From Neorhodopirellula pilleata (GTDB lineage: Bacteria > Planctomycetota > Planctomycetia > Pirellulales > Pirellulaceae), in NCBI RefSeq assembly GCF_007859915.1, contig NZ_SJPM01000002.1, positions 124,001-188,000 of the forward strand: DNA of 64,000 nucleotides. Direction: 5' to 3'. A model generated the notes under the pieces. The model saw only the letters and a list, made by a program, of their open reading frames with translations. It ran no database searches and was not told where the DNA came from. The position numbers and the translations under genes were made by a program. How positions within the stretch are numbered: the stretch's first letter is position 1; each line of letters begins with the position of its first letter. This document shows, in pieces, positions 9,005 to 20,558 of this stretch.

Positions 9005-11394
9005 GGCAAGTTCCCCATCACGTAGTGGATGCTTTCGGTCGCCACAGCACCGTCGACCGCGATCGCGTCGTCGGTCAGTTCGGTTAAGCAAAAGAAGCTC
9101 TTGCGAGGTAGCTTGGATCCGAGTTGCATTCGCATTTGCAGTTCGAATTCAAAAATCCCGTCGGTCGGTTTAGCGATCGTATCGAGCTGGTTGACTTGGT
9201 CGCTGAGCAAATCGAACGATTCTCCGCTGTAGTTTCGCGCTGAGTTGGTTTGGTTTTGTCGGCGGTCGACGATCGAGCTAACTAGCCATTGCCGCTTGTA
9301 CATTTCGCCCAGCCGTTCGGAAGCTTCCTTGTCGGTCAGTTCGGACGCGGTCGTCGTTTGTCCAGGAGCAATCTCATCGACAAAATAGTAATCGCCCCGA
9401 TCGTCGCATACCAAGACCTCGGTGATCGACGTAGCGAATTCGTTGCGTAAGCGGATCGACTTGAGTTGGTCGGCATCGGTGTTCCCCGAATCGTTTGCTT
9501 GGTCGGATTCGTCTGCTTCGACTACCACGCGACCGATCTTCGGTCGGGGGTGGTGGGTGACGAACTGGCGTTGTTGGCGACTGGGCAAGAAGTCTTGATT
9601 CAATCGGATGTCGTCGTCCGTCACGACAACTTCGCCTTGGGGTTGAAAACGGTCTTCAAGACGTTCTTCCCAACTGCGTTGTTGATTGTCGGGATAAAAC
9701 GTCACGTCGGCGTCGCCAGGAAACATCAATCCTGCCGAGGGGCGAATCCCGGCGAAGTACGTGCTGCGTGTACGAGTGATCGCGTTTCCGGTCTCGCCGT
9801 CAACCCACGTCACTTGGCGAATCCGAGTCTGGGTGCCAAAGCCGTCGGCAATGACACCGTAGACCAACATCGCCAGGGTCGTCGCGATCGCGAGGACTGG
9901 CGCGATAGCGAACATCAGGTAGCTGCGTCCGGCTTTGGCGGTTTTGCGGTAGGCGACCGGTCCGACCAAGATGACAAACACACCGAGCAGCCCCATGAAC
10001 GTGTAAACAGGGGGCTGCGCGACGCCGGGAATCACCCATTGAAAAAAACGAGAGCTGCCCAGGATCGGTTCGACACCACTGCGTGTCAAACGATGACGTT
10101 TCCAACCAGCGAGATACTCGGCGGCGCTCCACTGCAGCATCTCGATCGCCGCATCAGCGTCCTGCTGGCCCAGATGGATGATGGTCCCGGCGAGGTTGGT
10201 TTCCGAACGAACGCCGTCAGGAGCAAGGACCTGCGTGGGTGTGTATCGCTGGAGTGAATCGGTAATCATCCGAGCGCCCTCTGGAAACCATTCTTTCCAT
10301 TGGCCAACTTGTTCGTCTGATAAATTGGCGTATTGGATGAGAGATTCAAATTGGCGATCGTTCGGTTCGTGGTATTGTCGGAAGTTGCCCGCCTTGCCGT
10401 CCAATGCGATCCAGGCCGACTCAATCGCTTCGGGTGATGGAATCGACCCGATTTCCGACGCTTGGGACGAAGCGACGCGTTTAGCAAAATCGGCGACACT
10501 GCCACCTCGGATAATCAAGGTGCCTCCGCACTGGTTCCACGATCGCAAGGCGTCAGCCGATGGCGAATTACTTTGAATAAGTCGATCGTATTCTTGACGA
10601 TGAATGACAACCGTATCGTAGGCAAGATAAGCAAGCCAACTTTCGGGCAAGTCGTTTGGTTCTACCGCGCTGACTTGGCGGGTACCGGTGAGTGATTCGA
10701 CGTTATCGATTCGGTCAAGCCACTGCTGTGGTGATTCGGTCGCGAAGAGAGTTTCGGGTTGATCGAGCACCATGAGATGCTTGATCGAATCCGAACGTGA
10801 AGATTGATCGGCGTCACTATTGACCCATAACAAACGAATACGACTTTGTTCCATCGTATTGAGGTACACGGCCGATTCGAGGTACGAAATGGCTTCGCCG
10901 ATCGTCGCCTCGCAATCGGGCAATCGACGACCATCTTGGAACACTTGGATCTCGTAAAGATTTCCGTAGGAAGACTTTGGCGCGTGTCGGGACAAACGCA
11001 TCCGCTGAGTTCCTTGCGGGATATCGATCGGCAATGAAACGATGACGGCGGCTTGCGGAGGAGAGTGCCCTTGTGGTTTAGGGGTCAATCGAACCAAAAA
11101 CGCTTGATCGGCCGTAGTCGGACCACCGGTTGACGCAAAATCGATTTCGATCCGCATCGTATCGGCACTCAGATGCGGGGACGCCTGAACCTTCATCGTC
11201 CAACCGAGTGCGTTCTTGGGTTTCGTCGGTAGACGAACCGTCATCGTTGGATTTGGATTCAAGAACGTCGCCACGCCAGTTTGCTGAGCCGACGCGGTTT
11301 GTTGAGTCGACGCGGATTGTTGAGCCCACGCGGGCATGGCAAAGGCAAAGCCGACCAGCATGACGCCCCACAAGCTCCGATTCGCACCACTCAT
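9001..11394 (-). CDS. Large exported/membrane protein linked to the ABC ATPase (unknown function)
   Basis: The 797-residue protein has a signal peptide (MSGANRSLWGVMLVGFAFAMPAWA). A long extracytoplasmic N-terminal region follows, which includes a Gln/Thr/Ser stretch just after the signal. Two or three hydrophobic segments lie roughly at residues 450-515 (YTFMGLLGVFVILVGPVAY, YLMFAIAPVLAIATTLAML), then a beta-rich C-terminal region. I do not recognise a named family; it resembles the large membrane proteins that accompany GldA-type ATPases. ATGA overlaps with both neighbours imply strict co-expression with the ATPase. Confidence 0.6.
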   Translation of the reverse strand: MSGANRSLWGVMLVGFAFAMPAWAQQSASTQQTASAQQTGVATFLNPNPTMTVRLPTKPKNALGWTMKVQASPHLSADTMRIEIDFASTGGPTTADQAFLVRLTPKPQGHSPPQAAVIVSLPIDIPQGTQRMRLSRHAPKSSYGNLYEIQVFQDGRRLPDCEATIGEAISYLESAVYLNTMEQSRIRLLWVNSDADQSSRSDSIKHLMVLDQPETLFATESPQQWLDRIDNVESLTGTRQVSAVEPNDLPESWLAYLAYDTVVIHRQEYDRLIQSNSPSADALRSWNQCGGTLIIRGGSVADFAKRVASSQASEIGSIPSPEAIESAWIALDGKAGNFRQYHEPNDRQFESLIQYANLSDEQVGQWKEWFPEGARMITDSLQRYTPTQVLAPDGVRSETNLAGTIIHLGQQDADAAIEMLQWSAAEYLAGWKRHRLTRSGVEPILGSSRFFQWVIPGVAQPPVYTFMGLLGVFVILVGPVAYRKTAKAGRSYLMFAIAPVLAIATTLAMLVYGVIADGFGTQTRIRQVTWVDGETGNAITRTRSTYFAGIRPSAGLMFPGDADVTFYPDNQQRSWEERLEDRFQPQGEVVVTDDDIRLNQDFLPSRQQRQFVTHHPRPKIGRVVVEADESDQANDSGNTDADQLKSIRLRNEFATSITEVLVCDDRGDYYFVDEIAPGQTTTASELTDKEASERLGEMYKRQWLVSSIVDRRQNQTNSARNYSGESFDLLSDQVNQLDTIAKPTDGIFEFELQMRMQLGSKLPRKSFFCLTELTDDAIAVDGAVATESIHYVMGNLP

Positions 11395-11735
11395 AGTTCG
11401 GGCTCACGGGGTTTGAGCAATTGGGGCGGCAGTTGATCTTTGGCGAACGGGTTGCCCTCACGCGTGTTGTCGAAACGACCGATCATCATTCGCGCCGTGA
11501 CCCATGACAACAGAAACGCAACCGATGACAGGAAAAAGAAAAGAGCAAGTAGCAGCAACGCGACAATGACGGCTTTGGCGAACGTCGCCCCATCGCCGGC
11601 CGAACGGGCGACCGCCGCGATGATGGCCGCAACGAACGTCACCAGCATGACGGCGCGGAACGAAACCCGAGGCAACACACGACTGCGGACAATCGGGTCC
11701 ATCGAAGAAGGGGCGTGGGACGGCATGTCAAACAC
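11391..11735 (-). CDS. Small two-helix membrane protein
   Basis: The 114-residue protein has two hydrophobic segments (AVMLVTFVAAIIAAVAR and AVIVALLLLALFFFLSSVAF) and a charged Pro-rich tail. It is the first gene of the operon with the large membrane protein and the ABC ATPase, and overlaps the next gene by 4 bases. No family is recognised. The start could also be the Met at 11726. Confidence 0.6.
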   Translation of the reverse strand: MFDMPSHAPSSMDPIVRSRVLPRVSFRAVMLVTFVAAIIAAVARSAGDGATFAKAVIVALLLLALFFFLSSVAFLLSWVTARMMIGRFDNTREGNPFAKDQLPPQLLKPREPEL

Positions 11736-11795
11736 CAGGACAAGGAAACGAACAGACGAGGCTAACAGCTTAGCGAATTAAAACGCAGGCGGTAG

Positions 11796-11906
11796 CGAGT
11801 GAAGAGTGAAGAGTGAAGAGTGAAGAGTAGGCTGGGTCGAAGCCGCTTCGGCGTAGACCCGGCAGCCAACAGCCAACCGCCAACCACCAACCAACAACAA
11901 CCAACA
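11796..11906. repeat. Composite of heptamer tracts and a dispersed-element fragment
   Basis: From left to right: four GAGTGAA heptamers (11796-11829), a GTAGGCTGGGTCGAAGCCGC fragment of the dispersed element (11828-11865), then a second heptamer series of the form CCAACNN (11868-11906). It sits just downstream of the ppk stop codon. Confidence 0.8.
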
Positions 11907-11910
11907 ACCG

Positions 11911-14175
11911 CTACTTCGTTGGGCGATGGGTTTCGAACGTCATTTGCGAACTTTGCTTAAGATCTTTCATCGCCTGGACGGCTTCGCGGTAGAGCGTCTC
12001 TTGCGCCCGAACCGGTTTTTGTTTCTTCGAGACGCGGATTCGTTCGTACGAGCCGTCCGGTTGCATTCGCCATGCGTTTTGATTGTCGCGGAAGTATAAC
12101 TGCAAGGTCTCCCGCAGTTTCTTCCGGATCTCCGGCCCGTTGACAGGAACGAGCAACTCAACACGACGGTCCAAGTTCCGAGGCATCCAGTCGGCACTGC
12201 TGATGAAGATCTTGTGGTCACCGCCATGGCGGAAATACATCAACCGTGCGTGTTCAAGAAAACGGTCAACGATCGAGATCACTTCGATCGTTTCGCTCAG
12301 ACCTGGGATGCCTGGACGCAAACAGCAAACCCCGCGAACGTTCAATTGGATCTTCACGCCGGCTTGGCTGGCTTCGTACAACGCATCAATGACTTCGGTG
12401 TCGACGAGTGCGTTGAGTTTCGCGATGATCTCGCCTCTTTGACCTTGCTTGGATCGTTCGGTTTCGCCACGGATCATTTCCAAGAGCGTCCGGCGAAGCG
12501 TCAGGGGCGCGATTGCGAGTTGTTGAAACGGTTGCGGCTGGCTCGCGCCGGTGACCGCATTGAAGAACATCGTCGCATCGGTGCCGAGCGATTCGTCTTT
12601 GGTTAATAAGGAAATGTCGCCGTATAAATTCGCGGTGACTTCGTTGTAGTTACCCGTGCCGAAATGTACGTAACGAACCAAACCTTGAGGTTCTCGGCGG
12701 ACGATGATGCAGACTTTTGCGTGCGTTTTCAAACCGCGGATGCCGTAGATCACCTGCACGCCGGCCTGTTCCATTTCGCGGGCCCACTCGATGTTGCGGG
12801 CTTCGTCGAAGCGAGCCTTCAGTTCAACGATGGCGGTGACGTATTTGCCTCGTTCGGCAGCCCGGATCAGCGCCGCCACGATCGGACTGTTTCGGCTGGT
12901 CCGATACAGAATCTGTTTGACCGCCAAGACGTCGGGATCGATCGCGGCCTCTTCGACCAAACGCACGACCGGATCGAACGTTTCGTAAGGATGCATCAAC
13001 ATGATGTCCCCCTCGGCAATCGACGTGAACATCGTCTCGTCGGCCGCGATCGCGGGTGATCGCTGGGGTGGCCACGGCTCATCGCGCAGCGACGAGAAGC
13101 CCTCAAGTGAATGGAGCCCGAATAGATACGTCAAATCCAGCGGTCCATCGATTTGAAACACGAATTCGGGATCGACGTAGAAGCTTTCGATCAGGTAGTT
13201 GCGGATCGCGTCGCTCGAAGACGCGTCCATTTCCAAACGGACGACGTCGGAGAGTCGTCGGCTCTCGAGCACCTCTTCCATACCACCTAACAAATCGCCC
13301 GCGCCGTCTTCTCGCAATTCCACGTCGGCATTGCGGGTGATCCGGAACGGTTTGCATTGGATGACTTCCCGGCCGGGAAAAAAGTCATCGACGAAGTGCG
13401 TCACGAGGTCCTCTAGCAACACGTAGTGATAACTGTTGTCACCGCCGGGCATCGCGCCGGTGGGCCCTGATTTGTCGGCCGGCAGAGGCACAATCCGCGG
13501 CAAGGTGCGACCGAGCGGAATGACGGCGAATTGTGGTTCGAATTCTTGATCGGCATCCGTGTTCGGCGAATCACCGGTCACCACTTTCGTCGTATTCTGC
13601 GGAGCCAACTCGGCAACGCCACGCAGTTGCACGCACAGATGAATCCCCAGACCTGGCAGCATCGGGAATCTGCGATCATGCAAGGCTTGGGGCGATAGGA
13701 CGGCAACGACGTCCCCACGGAAATGACGTTCGGCGGCCGCCAACGTGCGATCACTGCATTGATTCAAATCGACACGTGTAACTTGCCGTTCGGCAAGCGA
13801 CGGCTGGATCTCGTTTCGCAAGATCTCGTATTGTCGAGTGACGTGTCGATGACACCGGCGGGCGACCGCTTGCAGTTGCTCCGAAGCCGTCAAGCCAGCC
13901 GGATCTCTCCGCCCGGCTCCGCTTTGACCTTGTAGTTTTAAACTCCCCACGCGGACCATCACGAACTCGTCCAAGTTCGAGCCGGTGATCGCAAGAAACT
14001 TGGCGCGTTCGAGCAACCGCACCGACGAGTCACTGGCCTGATCCAAGACACGCGAATTGAACTCCAACCACTCCAATTCGCGGTTGAGATATCGTGGTAG
14101 AGGATCGACCGGTTGCGACGGAGTCTCCGAGGCGGGGCGAGCGACTTTCGGTTTGGCGGTTCGACTGGCGGGCAA
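11911..14175 (-). CDS. ppk1: Polyphosphate kinase 1
   Basis: The 754-residue enzyme makes polyphosphate from ATP. All four PPK1 domains are present: N-terminal helical domain (RYLNRELEWLEFNSRVL), head domain, and the two phospholipase-D-like catalytic domains. The autophosphorylated His is in GLKTHAKV (about residue 445); the second catalytic His is in FLEHARLMYF, followed by SSADWMPRNLDRRVEL. The length is slightly above the E. coli enzyme (688) because of insertions in the head domain. It stands alone between two heptamer tracts, without an adjacent exopolyphosphatase gene. Confidence 0.95.
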   Translation of the reverse strand: MPASRTAKPKVARPASETPSQPVDPLPRYLNRELEWLEFNSRVLDQASDSSVRLLERAKFLAITGSNLDEFVMVRVGSLKLQGQSGAGRRDPAGLTASEQLQAVARRCHRHVTRQYEILRNEIQPSLAERQVTRVDLNQCSDRTLAAAERHFRGDVVAVLSPQALHDRRFPMLPGLGIHLCVQLRGVAELAPQNTTKVVTGDSPNTDADQEFEPQFAVIPLGRTLPRIVPLPADKSGPTGAMPGGDNSYHYVLLEDLVTHFVDDFFPGREVIQCKPFRITRNADVELREDGAGDLLGGMEEVLESRRLSDVVRLEMDASSSDAIRNYLIESFYVDPEFVFQIDGPLDLTYLFGLHSLEGFSSLRDEPWPPQRSPAIAADETMFTSIAEGDIMLMHPYETFDPVVRLVEEAAIDPDVLAVKQILYRTSRNSPIVAALIRAAERGKYVTAIVELKARFDEARNIEWAREMEQAGVQVIYGIRGLKTHAKVCIIVRREPQGLVRYVHFGTGNYNEVTANLYGDISLLTKDESLGTDATMFFNAVTGASQPQPFQQLAIAPLTLRRTLLEMIRGETERSKQGQRGEIIAKLNALVDTEVIDALYEASQAGVKIQLNVRGVCCLRPGIPGLSETIEVISIVDRFLEHARLMYFRHGGDHKIFISSADWMPRNLDRRVELLVPVNGPEIRKKLRETLQLYFRDNQNAWRMQPDGSYERIRVSKKQKPVRAQETLYREAVQAMKDLKQSSQMTFETHRPTK

Positions 14176-14190
14176 GTAAAGGCCTTAGGA

Positions 14191-14230
14191 AGAGTTAAGG
14201 GTGAAGAGTTAAGGGTGAAGAGTGAAGAGA
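14191..14230. repeat. Heptanucleotide tract (GAGTTAAGGGTGAA)
   Basis: Alternating AGAGTTA and AGGGTGA heptamers end in AGAGTGAAGAGA. The tract begins just upstream of the ppk start codon. Bases 14231-14341 add a copy of the phrase GTAGCGAAACTCGCCAA also seen near 7356, and nothing else recognisable. Confidence 0.75.
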
Positions 14231-14341
14231 GGAACTTGGGGTAGCGAAACTCGCCAAAAATTTCGACTTGGTCTGCTTATCGTCGAGAGACTTGGCGACT
14301 ATCGCTGCGGTCTCTTCTTAACTTTGGCTGTTGACGAATCA

Positions 14342-15379
14342 CTAAGTGCCTCTCACAGCGACGTCGAGCGGCTCGGGGGCTGGGCCTTCCGGGTTAGCTG
14401 GTTCTTCGGTCTCAGGGGTTCCTAATAGAATCCGGAAGGCTTTGGGATAGAAGTCTTTGCCGTAGGTCATCTCGCCGCCTTGGTGGCCGACCGCGCCGAC
14501 CATGCCGGCGACGACCAACAAACCGATCTTCCAAACCGACGTTAAGCGTGAACTTTCATTCTTGACCGAGATCAATGCGATGATCGCGAAAATCGTCGAA
14601 AGGACAGTGACGATCACGGCGGACCAACGATGCCAAAAAATCTCCGCATCGAAGTCGAACCGATTCCAAGAGCCGTAACCTTTTTCCACGCTGAAGGACC
14701 AGCCCATCAAGGTGGCTACGATCGACGTGGCAGCACCGATCAACAAACACGCCATGGGAACTTGGGTTCCGATAGCCGGCCATTTCCATCCCAAAACGAC
14801 GAACAAGGCACCGATCAACAACAATGCGATCGGGAAGTGAACCGTGGCAGGGTGCAGAAACCCTTGGAAAGCCCAAACGCGTCCGACCAAACCGAGTTGG
14901 CTCGCGCTGGCGACGTCATCGACGGGCAGCGGAGCCCCCGATCCGTCGAGCATCGCGTCCTCGGGCCAGTCGGCACCCTCGTTGATCCACAATTGCACCA
15001 ACGCCAATTCGGCCGGCGTCAGCGGACCGCCATGACTGCGGGGCGGCATCAACATGTCGTCGTCGTCGGTGGTTAAATAATCGACAAACAGAGTACTCGA
15101 CTCGGCGTCTTCGGCCTCGACATAATCAAAAACCAGATCCGGATCGTCGATTCTAAAATCATTTTTGGCGTCGTCGGGGCCGTGACATTCCAGGCAATGC
15201 TTACGAAAAATCGGCACGATGTCCCGTTGAAAACTCACCACTCGCCCTTCTTCGTCCAGCGGCATCCGAGCGACCGGGGCCTCGGCAGCCGTTTCGGGGG
15301 CGGCGCAGGCGAATTGATCAGCGAGGCAAAACAGGGCGACCGGAATCGCCAAAAGGGTTCGAAAGTGATCGGGAAGCAT
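14342..15379 (-). CDS. Planctomycete cytochrome c domain fused to DUF2231 membrane domain
   Basis: The 345-residue protein has a signal peptide, then a PSCyt1-type region with one haem motif (CLECHG, about residue 55) and a distal Met in DMLMPPRSHGG. The C-terminal half is a DUF2231 membrane domain starting HPATVHFPIALLLIG, with about four helices. By analogy it is a membrane-anchored haem protein facing the periplasm; its electron partner is unknown. It is transcribed alone, and the same cytochrome type heads the two large operons to its right. Confidence 0.8.
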   Translation of the reverse strand: MLPDHFRTLLAIPVALFCLADQFACAAPETAAEAPVARMPLDEEGRVVSFQRDIVPIFRKHCLECHGPDDAKNDFRIDDPDLVFDYVEAEDAESSTLFVDYLTTDDDDMLMPPRSHGGPLTPAELALVQLWINEGADWPEDAMLDGSGAPLPVDDVASASQLGLVGRVWAFQGFLHPATVHFPIALLLIGALFVVLGWKWPAIGTQVPMACLLIGAATSIVATLMGWSFSVEKGYGSWNRFDFDAEIFWHRWSAVIVTVLSTIFAIIALISVKNESSRLTSVWKIGLLVVAGMVGAVGHQGGEMTYGKDFYPKAFRILLGTPETEEPANPEGPAPEPLDVAVRGT

Positions 15380-16000
15380 GATGAGAACTCAAGGCGGGGA
15401 AAGGCAGGAGCGGGGCGGGACCGCTGAGACAAGTGGAATCTTGGAGGCTGAATCTTGAAGATCGCCCGGTCCATCCGCTCGACTGCGGCCCGTTCATTGT
15501 ACCGTGAAAGCCCGGATTCAACCAACCTGTGTTTTTGGCGGAGTGCGCCGGCAAGATTAACCCCCATGGCTTGTCTTTACCCAGGTTTCGCGGCTGCGCT
15601 GTGAAACGTGATGTCTGAAAACTCAACGACATGCCTGTCCGAATGTGTCATGAAACTAACCGGAGGTTGATGCACCTGAGGCGACCGCGATCATCCCAGA
15701 GCCGACGGGGTGGATCGTCGTCCAAGTGAACGTCTCGACGCCAACGTGTCCAGGCGGCCTCAGGCTTTTGAACGGAGTTGGTAATGATCATTGTTGAGAA
15801 CGCAGCGTGGGTGAACAATCGGTTCTCGCCCTGCGATCTAAAACACAAGAAGGTCACCCAGCCCTTCGGACTGGGCTGGGCAAACGGATGGACCGTTGGC
15901 CCGAAAACCGCACTGACCTACGCTCGCTTCGCCGAAAGGCGTGGTACCAAACTTGCGCAACCTAAAGTCGCCGCAACCCCAAATTTTCAGCGGCCCAGTG
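15380..16000. other. Intergenic region without a recognised gene
   Basis: This stretch of 620 bases has only short frames with no family likeness. One hairpin is clear near 15858-15881 (CCCAGCCCTTCGGACTGGGC), in the downstream region of the leftward DUF1501 gene. Confidence 0.5.
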
Positions 16001-17461
16001 TTATCCCAAGATGTCTTTAACGACATGGGTTTCTTCCACACCGGTGAGGCGTTGTTGGAGGCCTTGGAACTTGAAACTAAGCCGACGATCGTCGATGCCC
16101 ATTTGATGCAAGATCGTGGCGTTGAGATCGTTCAAGTGAACGGGGTTCTCGGTGATGTTGTAGCTGAAGTCGTCCGTTTCCCCGTAGGTCATTCCGGCCT
16201 TCACTCCGCCGCCGGCCATCCACATGCAAAAATTTCGAGGATGATGATCCCGGCCATAATTATTGTCGGTGAGCGTGCCCTGCGAGTAAACCGTCCGGCC
16301 AAACTCGCCGCCGAACACGACGAGCGTGTCTTCCAACAACCCGCGTTGTTTCAAATCCCGAATCAATGCCGCAGTGGCTTGATCGACATCATTGCATTGG
16401 CCTTGAATGAGCTTGGGCAAGTTGGCGTGTTGATCCCAGCCGCGATGCAAGATTTGAACACAACGAACGCCCCGTTCGACGAGTCGCCTTGCCAGGATCG
16501 CGCTCGACGCGTAGCTGCCTTTGCGATGAACATCGGGGCCGTACATGGCTAGCGTTTCTTGCGATTCGCCAGACAGGTCCGTGAGTTCTGGGACGCTCGA
16601 TTGCATTCGGAATGCCATCTCGTATTGCGAGATTCGCGTTCGCGTTTCAGGGTCGGCGTATCGTTCGAAGTTTCGCTCATTGAGTTGCCCGAGCGCGTCG
16701 AGCATCCGGCGACGGTCCGATCCGTTAACGCCCGGTGGATTCTGTAAATACAAAACCGGGTCACCGGCACCGCGCAATGCCACGCCGTCGTGACTGCTTG
16801 GTAAAAATCCGCTGCTCCACATCCGTGTGAACAGCGCCTGCGCTTGGCTATCTTTGGGGAACGTCGGTGTGAAGACGACGAACGCGGGTAGGTCGTTGCT
16901 TTCGCTGCCGAGCCCGTAGCTGAGCCACGAACCAAGACTGGGTTTGCCCGGCACTTCACTGCCCGTCATCACAAACGTACATGCCGGGTCATGATTGATC
17001 GCTTCGGTGTGGACGGACTTGATCATCGTGATCTCGTCGGCGATCGAATGCATGTGCGGAACGAGGTCGCTCATCCACATGCCGCTTTCGCCACACTGTT
17101 TGAACTTGAAAATGCTCGGCGCGACCGGCAAACTCGATTGGCCGCTGGTCATCGTCGTGATCCGTTGTCCGTTGCGGACCGAATCGGGAAGTTCCTTCTT
17201 AAACTGATCCACCAAACCGGGCTTGTAGTCGAACAGATCGAGCTGCGAAGGCGCACCATTCATGTGCAGATAGATCAGTCGTTTCGCCTTGGGCGTGAAA
17301 TGCGGCAAGCCGGGTAGCGGCGGATGAACGCGATCGATCGCGGCGGCGGAAATCTCTTGTTGCGATAGCGCGGCAAGTGCCACACTGCCGATACCCAGAC
17401 CCGCGCCGGCAAAAAACTGACGTCGGGTGAGATGGTTTTGATATTCGATGATGGGATTCAT
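16001..17461 (-). CDS. DUF1501 (sulfatase-like) protein with Tat signal
   Basis: The 486-residue protein starts at ATG 17461, one base after the upstream stop. A twin-arginine signal ([22 protein letters not shown]) is followed by the DUF1501 fold, which belongs to the alkaline phosphatase/sulfatase superfamily. Visible motifs are [44 protein letters not shown] and [17 protein letters not shown], matching likely metal ligands. The substrate is not established for this family. It is coupled to the cytochrome/DUF1549/DUF1553 gene upstream, the standard planctomycete pair, and the two probably act together outside the cytoplasmic membrane. Confidence 0.9.
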   Translation of the reverse strand: MNPIIEYQNHLTRRQFFAGAGLGIGSVALAALSQQEISAAAIDRVHPPLPGLPHFTPKAKRLIYLHMNGAPSQLDLFDYKPGLVDQFKKELPDSVRNGQRITTMTSGQSSLPVAPSIFKFKQCGESGMWMSDLVPHMHSIADEITMIKSVHTEAINHDPACTFVMTGSEVPGKPSLGSWLSYGLGSESNDLPAFVVFTPTFPKDSQAQALFTRMWSSGFLPSSHDGVALRGAGDPVLYLQNPPGVNGSDRRRMLDALGQLNERNFERYADPETRTRISQYEMAFRMQSSVPELTDLSGESQETLAMYGPDVHRKGSYASSAILARRLVERGVRCVQILHRGWDQHANLPKLIQGQCNDVDQATAALIRDLKQRGLLEDTLVVFGGEFGRTVYSQGTLTDNNYGRDHHPRNFCMWMAGGGVKAGMTYGETDDFSYNITENPVHLNDLNATILHQMGIDDRRLSFKFQGLQQRLTGVEETHVVKDILG

Positions 17462-17462
17462 G

Positions 17463-20400
17463 TTAGTTCTTGTTGACGACTTCATCGAGGTTCATCAGTA
17501 AGTTGGCGAGCATCGTGTAGGCCGCCAAACGTGCGACCTTGATATCGCTTGTAGGCTCGCTCTCTCCGTACGAGACCAACTCTTCGGCCGCCTTCGGATC
17601 GGCTTGGTAACGCTCTTGAAACGATTCGAGCATTTGACGCGCGACGGCGAGTTCGCCTTCGTCGGGTATCCTTGCGGTGATGTTCAACCACGCGAAGCGA
17701 ATCGCATCGTCGGGGGAGTCGGGATGCTCGGCGAGAATGCGAATCGCGAAATGCCGAGCCGCCTCGATATGTTGAATGTCGTTCATCAATTGCAAGGCTT
17801 GCAGCGGCGTGTTGCTGCGACCGCGGGCGGTGCATGACTGTTCGCGATTGGGACCGTCGAACGTCGAGATAAAAGGCGGCGGGGCGGTGCGTTTGAAGAA
17901 TGTGTAAAGACTGCGTCGATACAACGCGTCGCCTTGATCCTGTTGGTAGTAACGCGTGTTGCTGTTGCCGAACCCGACGGGCTCCCAAATGTTCGGCGGC
18001 TGGTACGGCTTGACCGCCTTGCCCCCGATTTGCTGTACCAACAATCCGCTTACGAACAAGGCTTGGTCCCGCAAGACTTCGCCGTCGAGTCGCAGGCGTG
18101 GGTAGCGAGACAGCAATCGGTTGCCTGGATCGACCTCGAGTGATTTTTCTGTCACGACGCTGCTTTGTTGATACGCGTCGCTGGTCATGATCGTTTTGAT
18201 CAACCATTGGATATCCCAATCATGCTCGACGAATTCGGCGGCGAGATAATCCAATAACTCCGGGTGGCTCGGCGGTTCGCCTTGGGAGCCGAAGTCACCA
18301 CTGGTGGCGACGATGCCGGTACCAAAGAGTTGTTGCCAAAATCGATTGACGGTCACGCGGGCAGTCAACGGATGATCGCCACTGACCAACCAATCCGCCA
18401 AGTCCAAACGATTGTAAGGACGGTCCTCCTTCAGTTCCGGCAGCGGTGGCAAGAAACCGGGCACGTCGCGAGTGACCTTCTCGCCAGGGTTGTCGTACTG
18501 GCCACGCAGCATGACGAAGCTCACGCGAGGCTGCGGCAGATCCGCCATCACGAGTGTCAGCGGCACGTTTTGATTGAGCTCGTCGATTTGCTTTTGGGTC
18601 GCGGTCTCCTCCGCCGTCAAATCGCCGACCAAATCAGCTCGACCGGCGTAAAAAAGCTTGAGCCAATTTTGAAACACTTGCGTGTGTTGCTCGTCCGTCC
18701 ATTCGTCCGGCTTTTTGCCGCGAACCAAGGTTTGCAGATCATAAGGAAGTTCGGCGATGCGTTTGCCTCCGTTGGCCTGTTTCCACTTCGTCCATGACCA
18801 CTTGGGGTTGTTGGCTTTGTCGATCTTCGTCTCGACACCCAGATAATCCCACGTGACCGTGCCGCCGGACTGGGTGAAAGCGAATCCCGTGACCGGTGTC
18901 TTGGGGCTCAGGCCGAGTGACTTGGTATCGATTTCCAAACGCACCCATTCGCCGGCCTCGGGCAGATCCCCTTGGTGACGTTTCGAGGCGGTGTTCGGTT
19001 TGCCCCACTCGATCGCGTCTTCGCGGCCCCACATCGCACGGTGTTCCCAGCCTTTGGTGTGGAACTGCACCATGATCGCATCGGGAACGTCCTCGGGGTC
19101 GAGGTAGCAATGCACAAAAATCTTTCCGCCGTCGGGGATCGAGAACGGCTTCGCGCCCGAACTGTAATAGTCCTGTTCGACCGTGGATGGTTTGGCTCGG
19201 CGGTGCAACGCGACTTCGCCGGAGAAGACGTTCCCATCGGACTTGCTGATCAGCGTTAACGGTCCGCCGCTGCTTGCCAACTTCGCGCCACTGGGAAAAC
19301 CGTCGTCGAACCAAACCGTCTTGACGATTTCCGGATGTGGCGGCGGTGTTTGTTCGGCGGGGTCTTGGTAGGCAAACTCGTCGAACCGTTGTTGAATCTT
19401 GGAACGCACGGTGGCTAAAGACCGGTTCAAGTCTTCGATCTGTTGTTGTTCGTCTTGGGAATACAGACGCATGATCGGCGGCGTGTCGATCTTGTTACCG
19501 TCCATGGCCGGATCGGCGGCACTGTGAAAGAACGCATAGAGCGAGTAATAATCTTTGGCCGTGATCGGATCAAACTTGTGATCGTGACAGACCGCGCATC
19601 CGGCGGTCAGTCCCAACCAAACTTCGGCGGTCGTGGTGGTGCGATCGAGTGCGTAACGATAGATCCATTCCTCGGCAATGCTGCCGCCTTCGCTCGTCGT
19701 CACGTTGCACCGATTGAACCCAGACGCGATTCGTTGTTCGCGAGTGGGATTGTCGAGCAGGTCTCCGGCAAGTTGCCAGCGTGTGAAGTCATCAAACGGG
19801 AGGTTTTGATTGAACGCCGCGATTACCCAATCGCGATAAGGCCACATCGACCGTTCGTTATCCAAGTGCAACCCATGCGTGTCGGCGTACCGAGCCAAGT
19901 CGAGCCAATAGCGTGCAAAATGTTCGCCATAGGTTTCTTGATTGAATAATCGTTCAAGCAAACGCTCATACGCATTCGGATCGGAGTCATTGACAAACGC
20001 ATCGACTTCCTCGGGCGTCGGCGGCAACCCGGTCAGATCGAGAGTGGCCCGTCGAATCAACGTTCGGCGATCGGTCGGCGGCGAAAGTGTCAAACCTTCA
20101 GTTGCCATCTTTTGCACCAAGAACGCGTCGATCGGGTGCGCGGTCGGTCCAACGGGAACCGGCGGTTTAACGACGGGGGCGAATGACCAGTGTTCTTGGT
20201 ATTCGGCTCCGTCAAGAATCCACTGTTTGAGCGTCTCTCGTTGGGATGGATCGAGCGGTAGGTTGTATTCGGGCGGCGGCATCACCGCGTCGGGGTCATC
20301 ACTGGTGATACGGAGCCACATTTCGCTCGACTCCAAATCGCCCGGCTCGATCACGCCGCCTTCGATCGCGTCTTCAGCGATATCGAGCCGCAAGCCCGCC

Positions 20401-20558
20401 TCGCGGTGTTCACGATCGGGTCCGTGACAAGCAAAGCAATGGTCCGAAAGAATCGGCCGAACGTCCTGGCGAAACGAGACTTTGTCTTCACCACATGCAA
20501 AAACGCAAGGCGAAGCCATCAGGAGCGTCAGCAGGCCGATTAAGGTGGGGTAGCTCAT
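17463..20558 (-). CDS. Planctomycete cytochrome c (PSCyt1) - DUF1549 - DUF1553 protein
   Basis: The 1031-residue exported protein has, in order: a signal peptide; a cytochrome-like domain with [15 protein letters not shown] (about residue 40) and [14 protein letters not shown]1549 with [22 protein letters not shown] and [13 protein letters not shown] (a second CxxCH); a carbohydrate-binding-like insert; and DUF1553 with [26 protein letters not shown] 20558 is preferred over a GTG at 20570 because it forms an ATGA overlap with the VapC-like gene. Its function is unproven; polysaccharide breakdown coupled to a haem redox step has been proposed for the family. Confidence 0.9.
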   Translation of the reverse strand: MSYPTLIGLLTLLMASPCVFACGEDKVSFRQDVRPILSDHCFACHGPDREHREAGLRLDIAEDAIEGGVIEPGDLESSEMWLRITSDDPDAVMPPPEYNLPLDPSQRETLKQWILDGAEYQEHWSFAPVVKPPVPVGPTAHPIDAFLVQKMATEGLTLSPPTDRRTLIRRATLDLTGLPPTPEEVDAFVNDSDPNAYERLLERLFNQETYGEHFARYWLDLARYADTHGLHLDNERSMWPYRDWVIAAFNQNLPFDDFTRWQLAGDLLDNPTREQRIASGFNRCNVTTSEGGSIAEEWIYRYALDRTTTTAEVWLGLTAGCAVCHDHKFDPITAKDYYSLYAFFHSAADPAMDGNKIDTPPIMRLYSQDEQQQIEDLNRSLATVRSKIQQRFDEFAYQDPAEQTPPPHPEIVKTVWFDDGFPSGAKLASSGGPLTLISKSDGNVFSGEVALHRRAKPSTVEQDYYSSGAKPFSIPDGGKIFVHCYLDPEDVPDAIMVQFHTKGWEHRAMWGREDAIEWGKPNTASKRHQGDLPEAGEWVRLEIDTKSLGLSPKTPVTGFAFTQSGGTVTWDYLGVETKIDKANNPKWSWTKWKQANGGKRIAELPYDLQTLVRGKKPDEWTDEQHTQVFQNWLKLFYAGRADLVGDLTAEETATQKQIDELNQNVPLTLVMADLPQPRVSFVMLRGQYDNPGEKVTRDVPGFLPPLPELKEDRPYNRLDLADWLVSGDHPLTARVTVNRFWQQLFGTGIVATSGDFGSQGEPPSHPELLDYLAAEFVEHDWDIQWLIKTIMTSDAYQQSSVVTEKSLEVDPGNRLLSRYPRLRLDGEVLRDQALFVSGLLVQQIGGKAVKPYQPPNIWEPVGFGNSNTRYYQQDQGDALYRRSLYTFFKRTAPPPFISTFDGPNREQSCTARGRSNTPLQALQLMNDIQHIEAARHFAIRILAEHPDSPDDAIRFAWLNITARIPDEGELAVARQMLESFQERYQADPKAAEELVSYGESEPTSDIKVARLAAYTMLANLLMNLDEVVNKN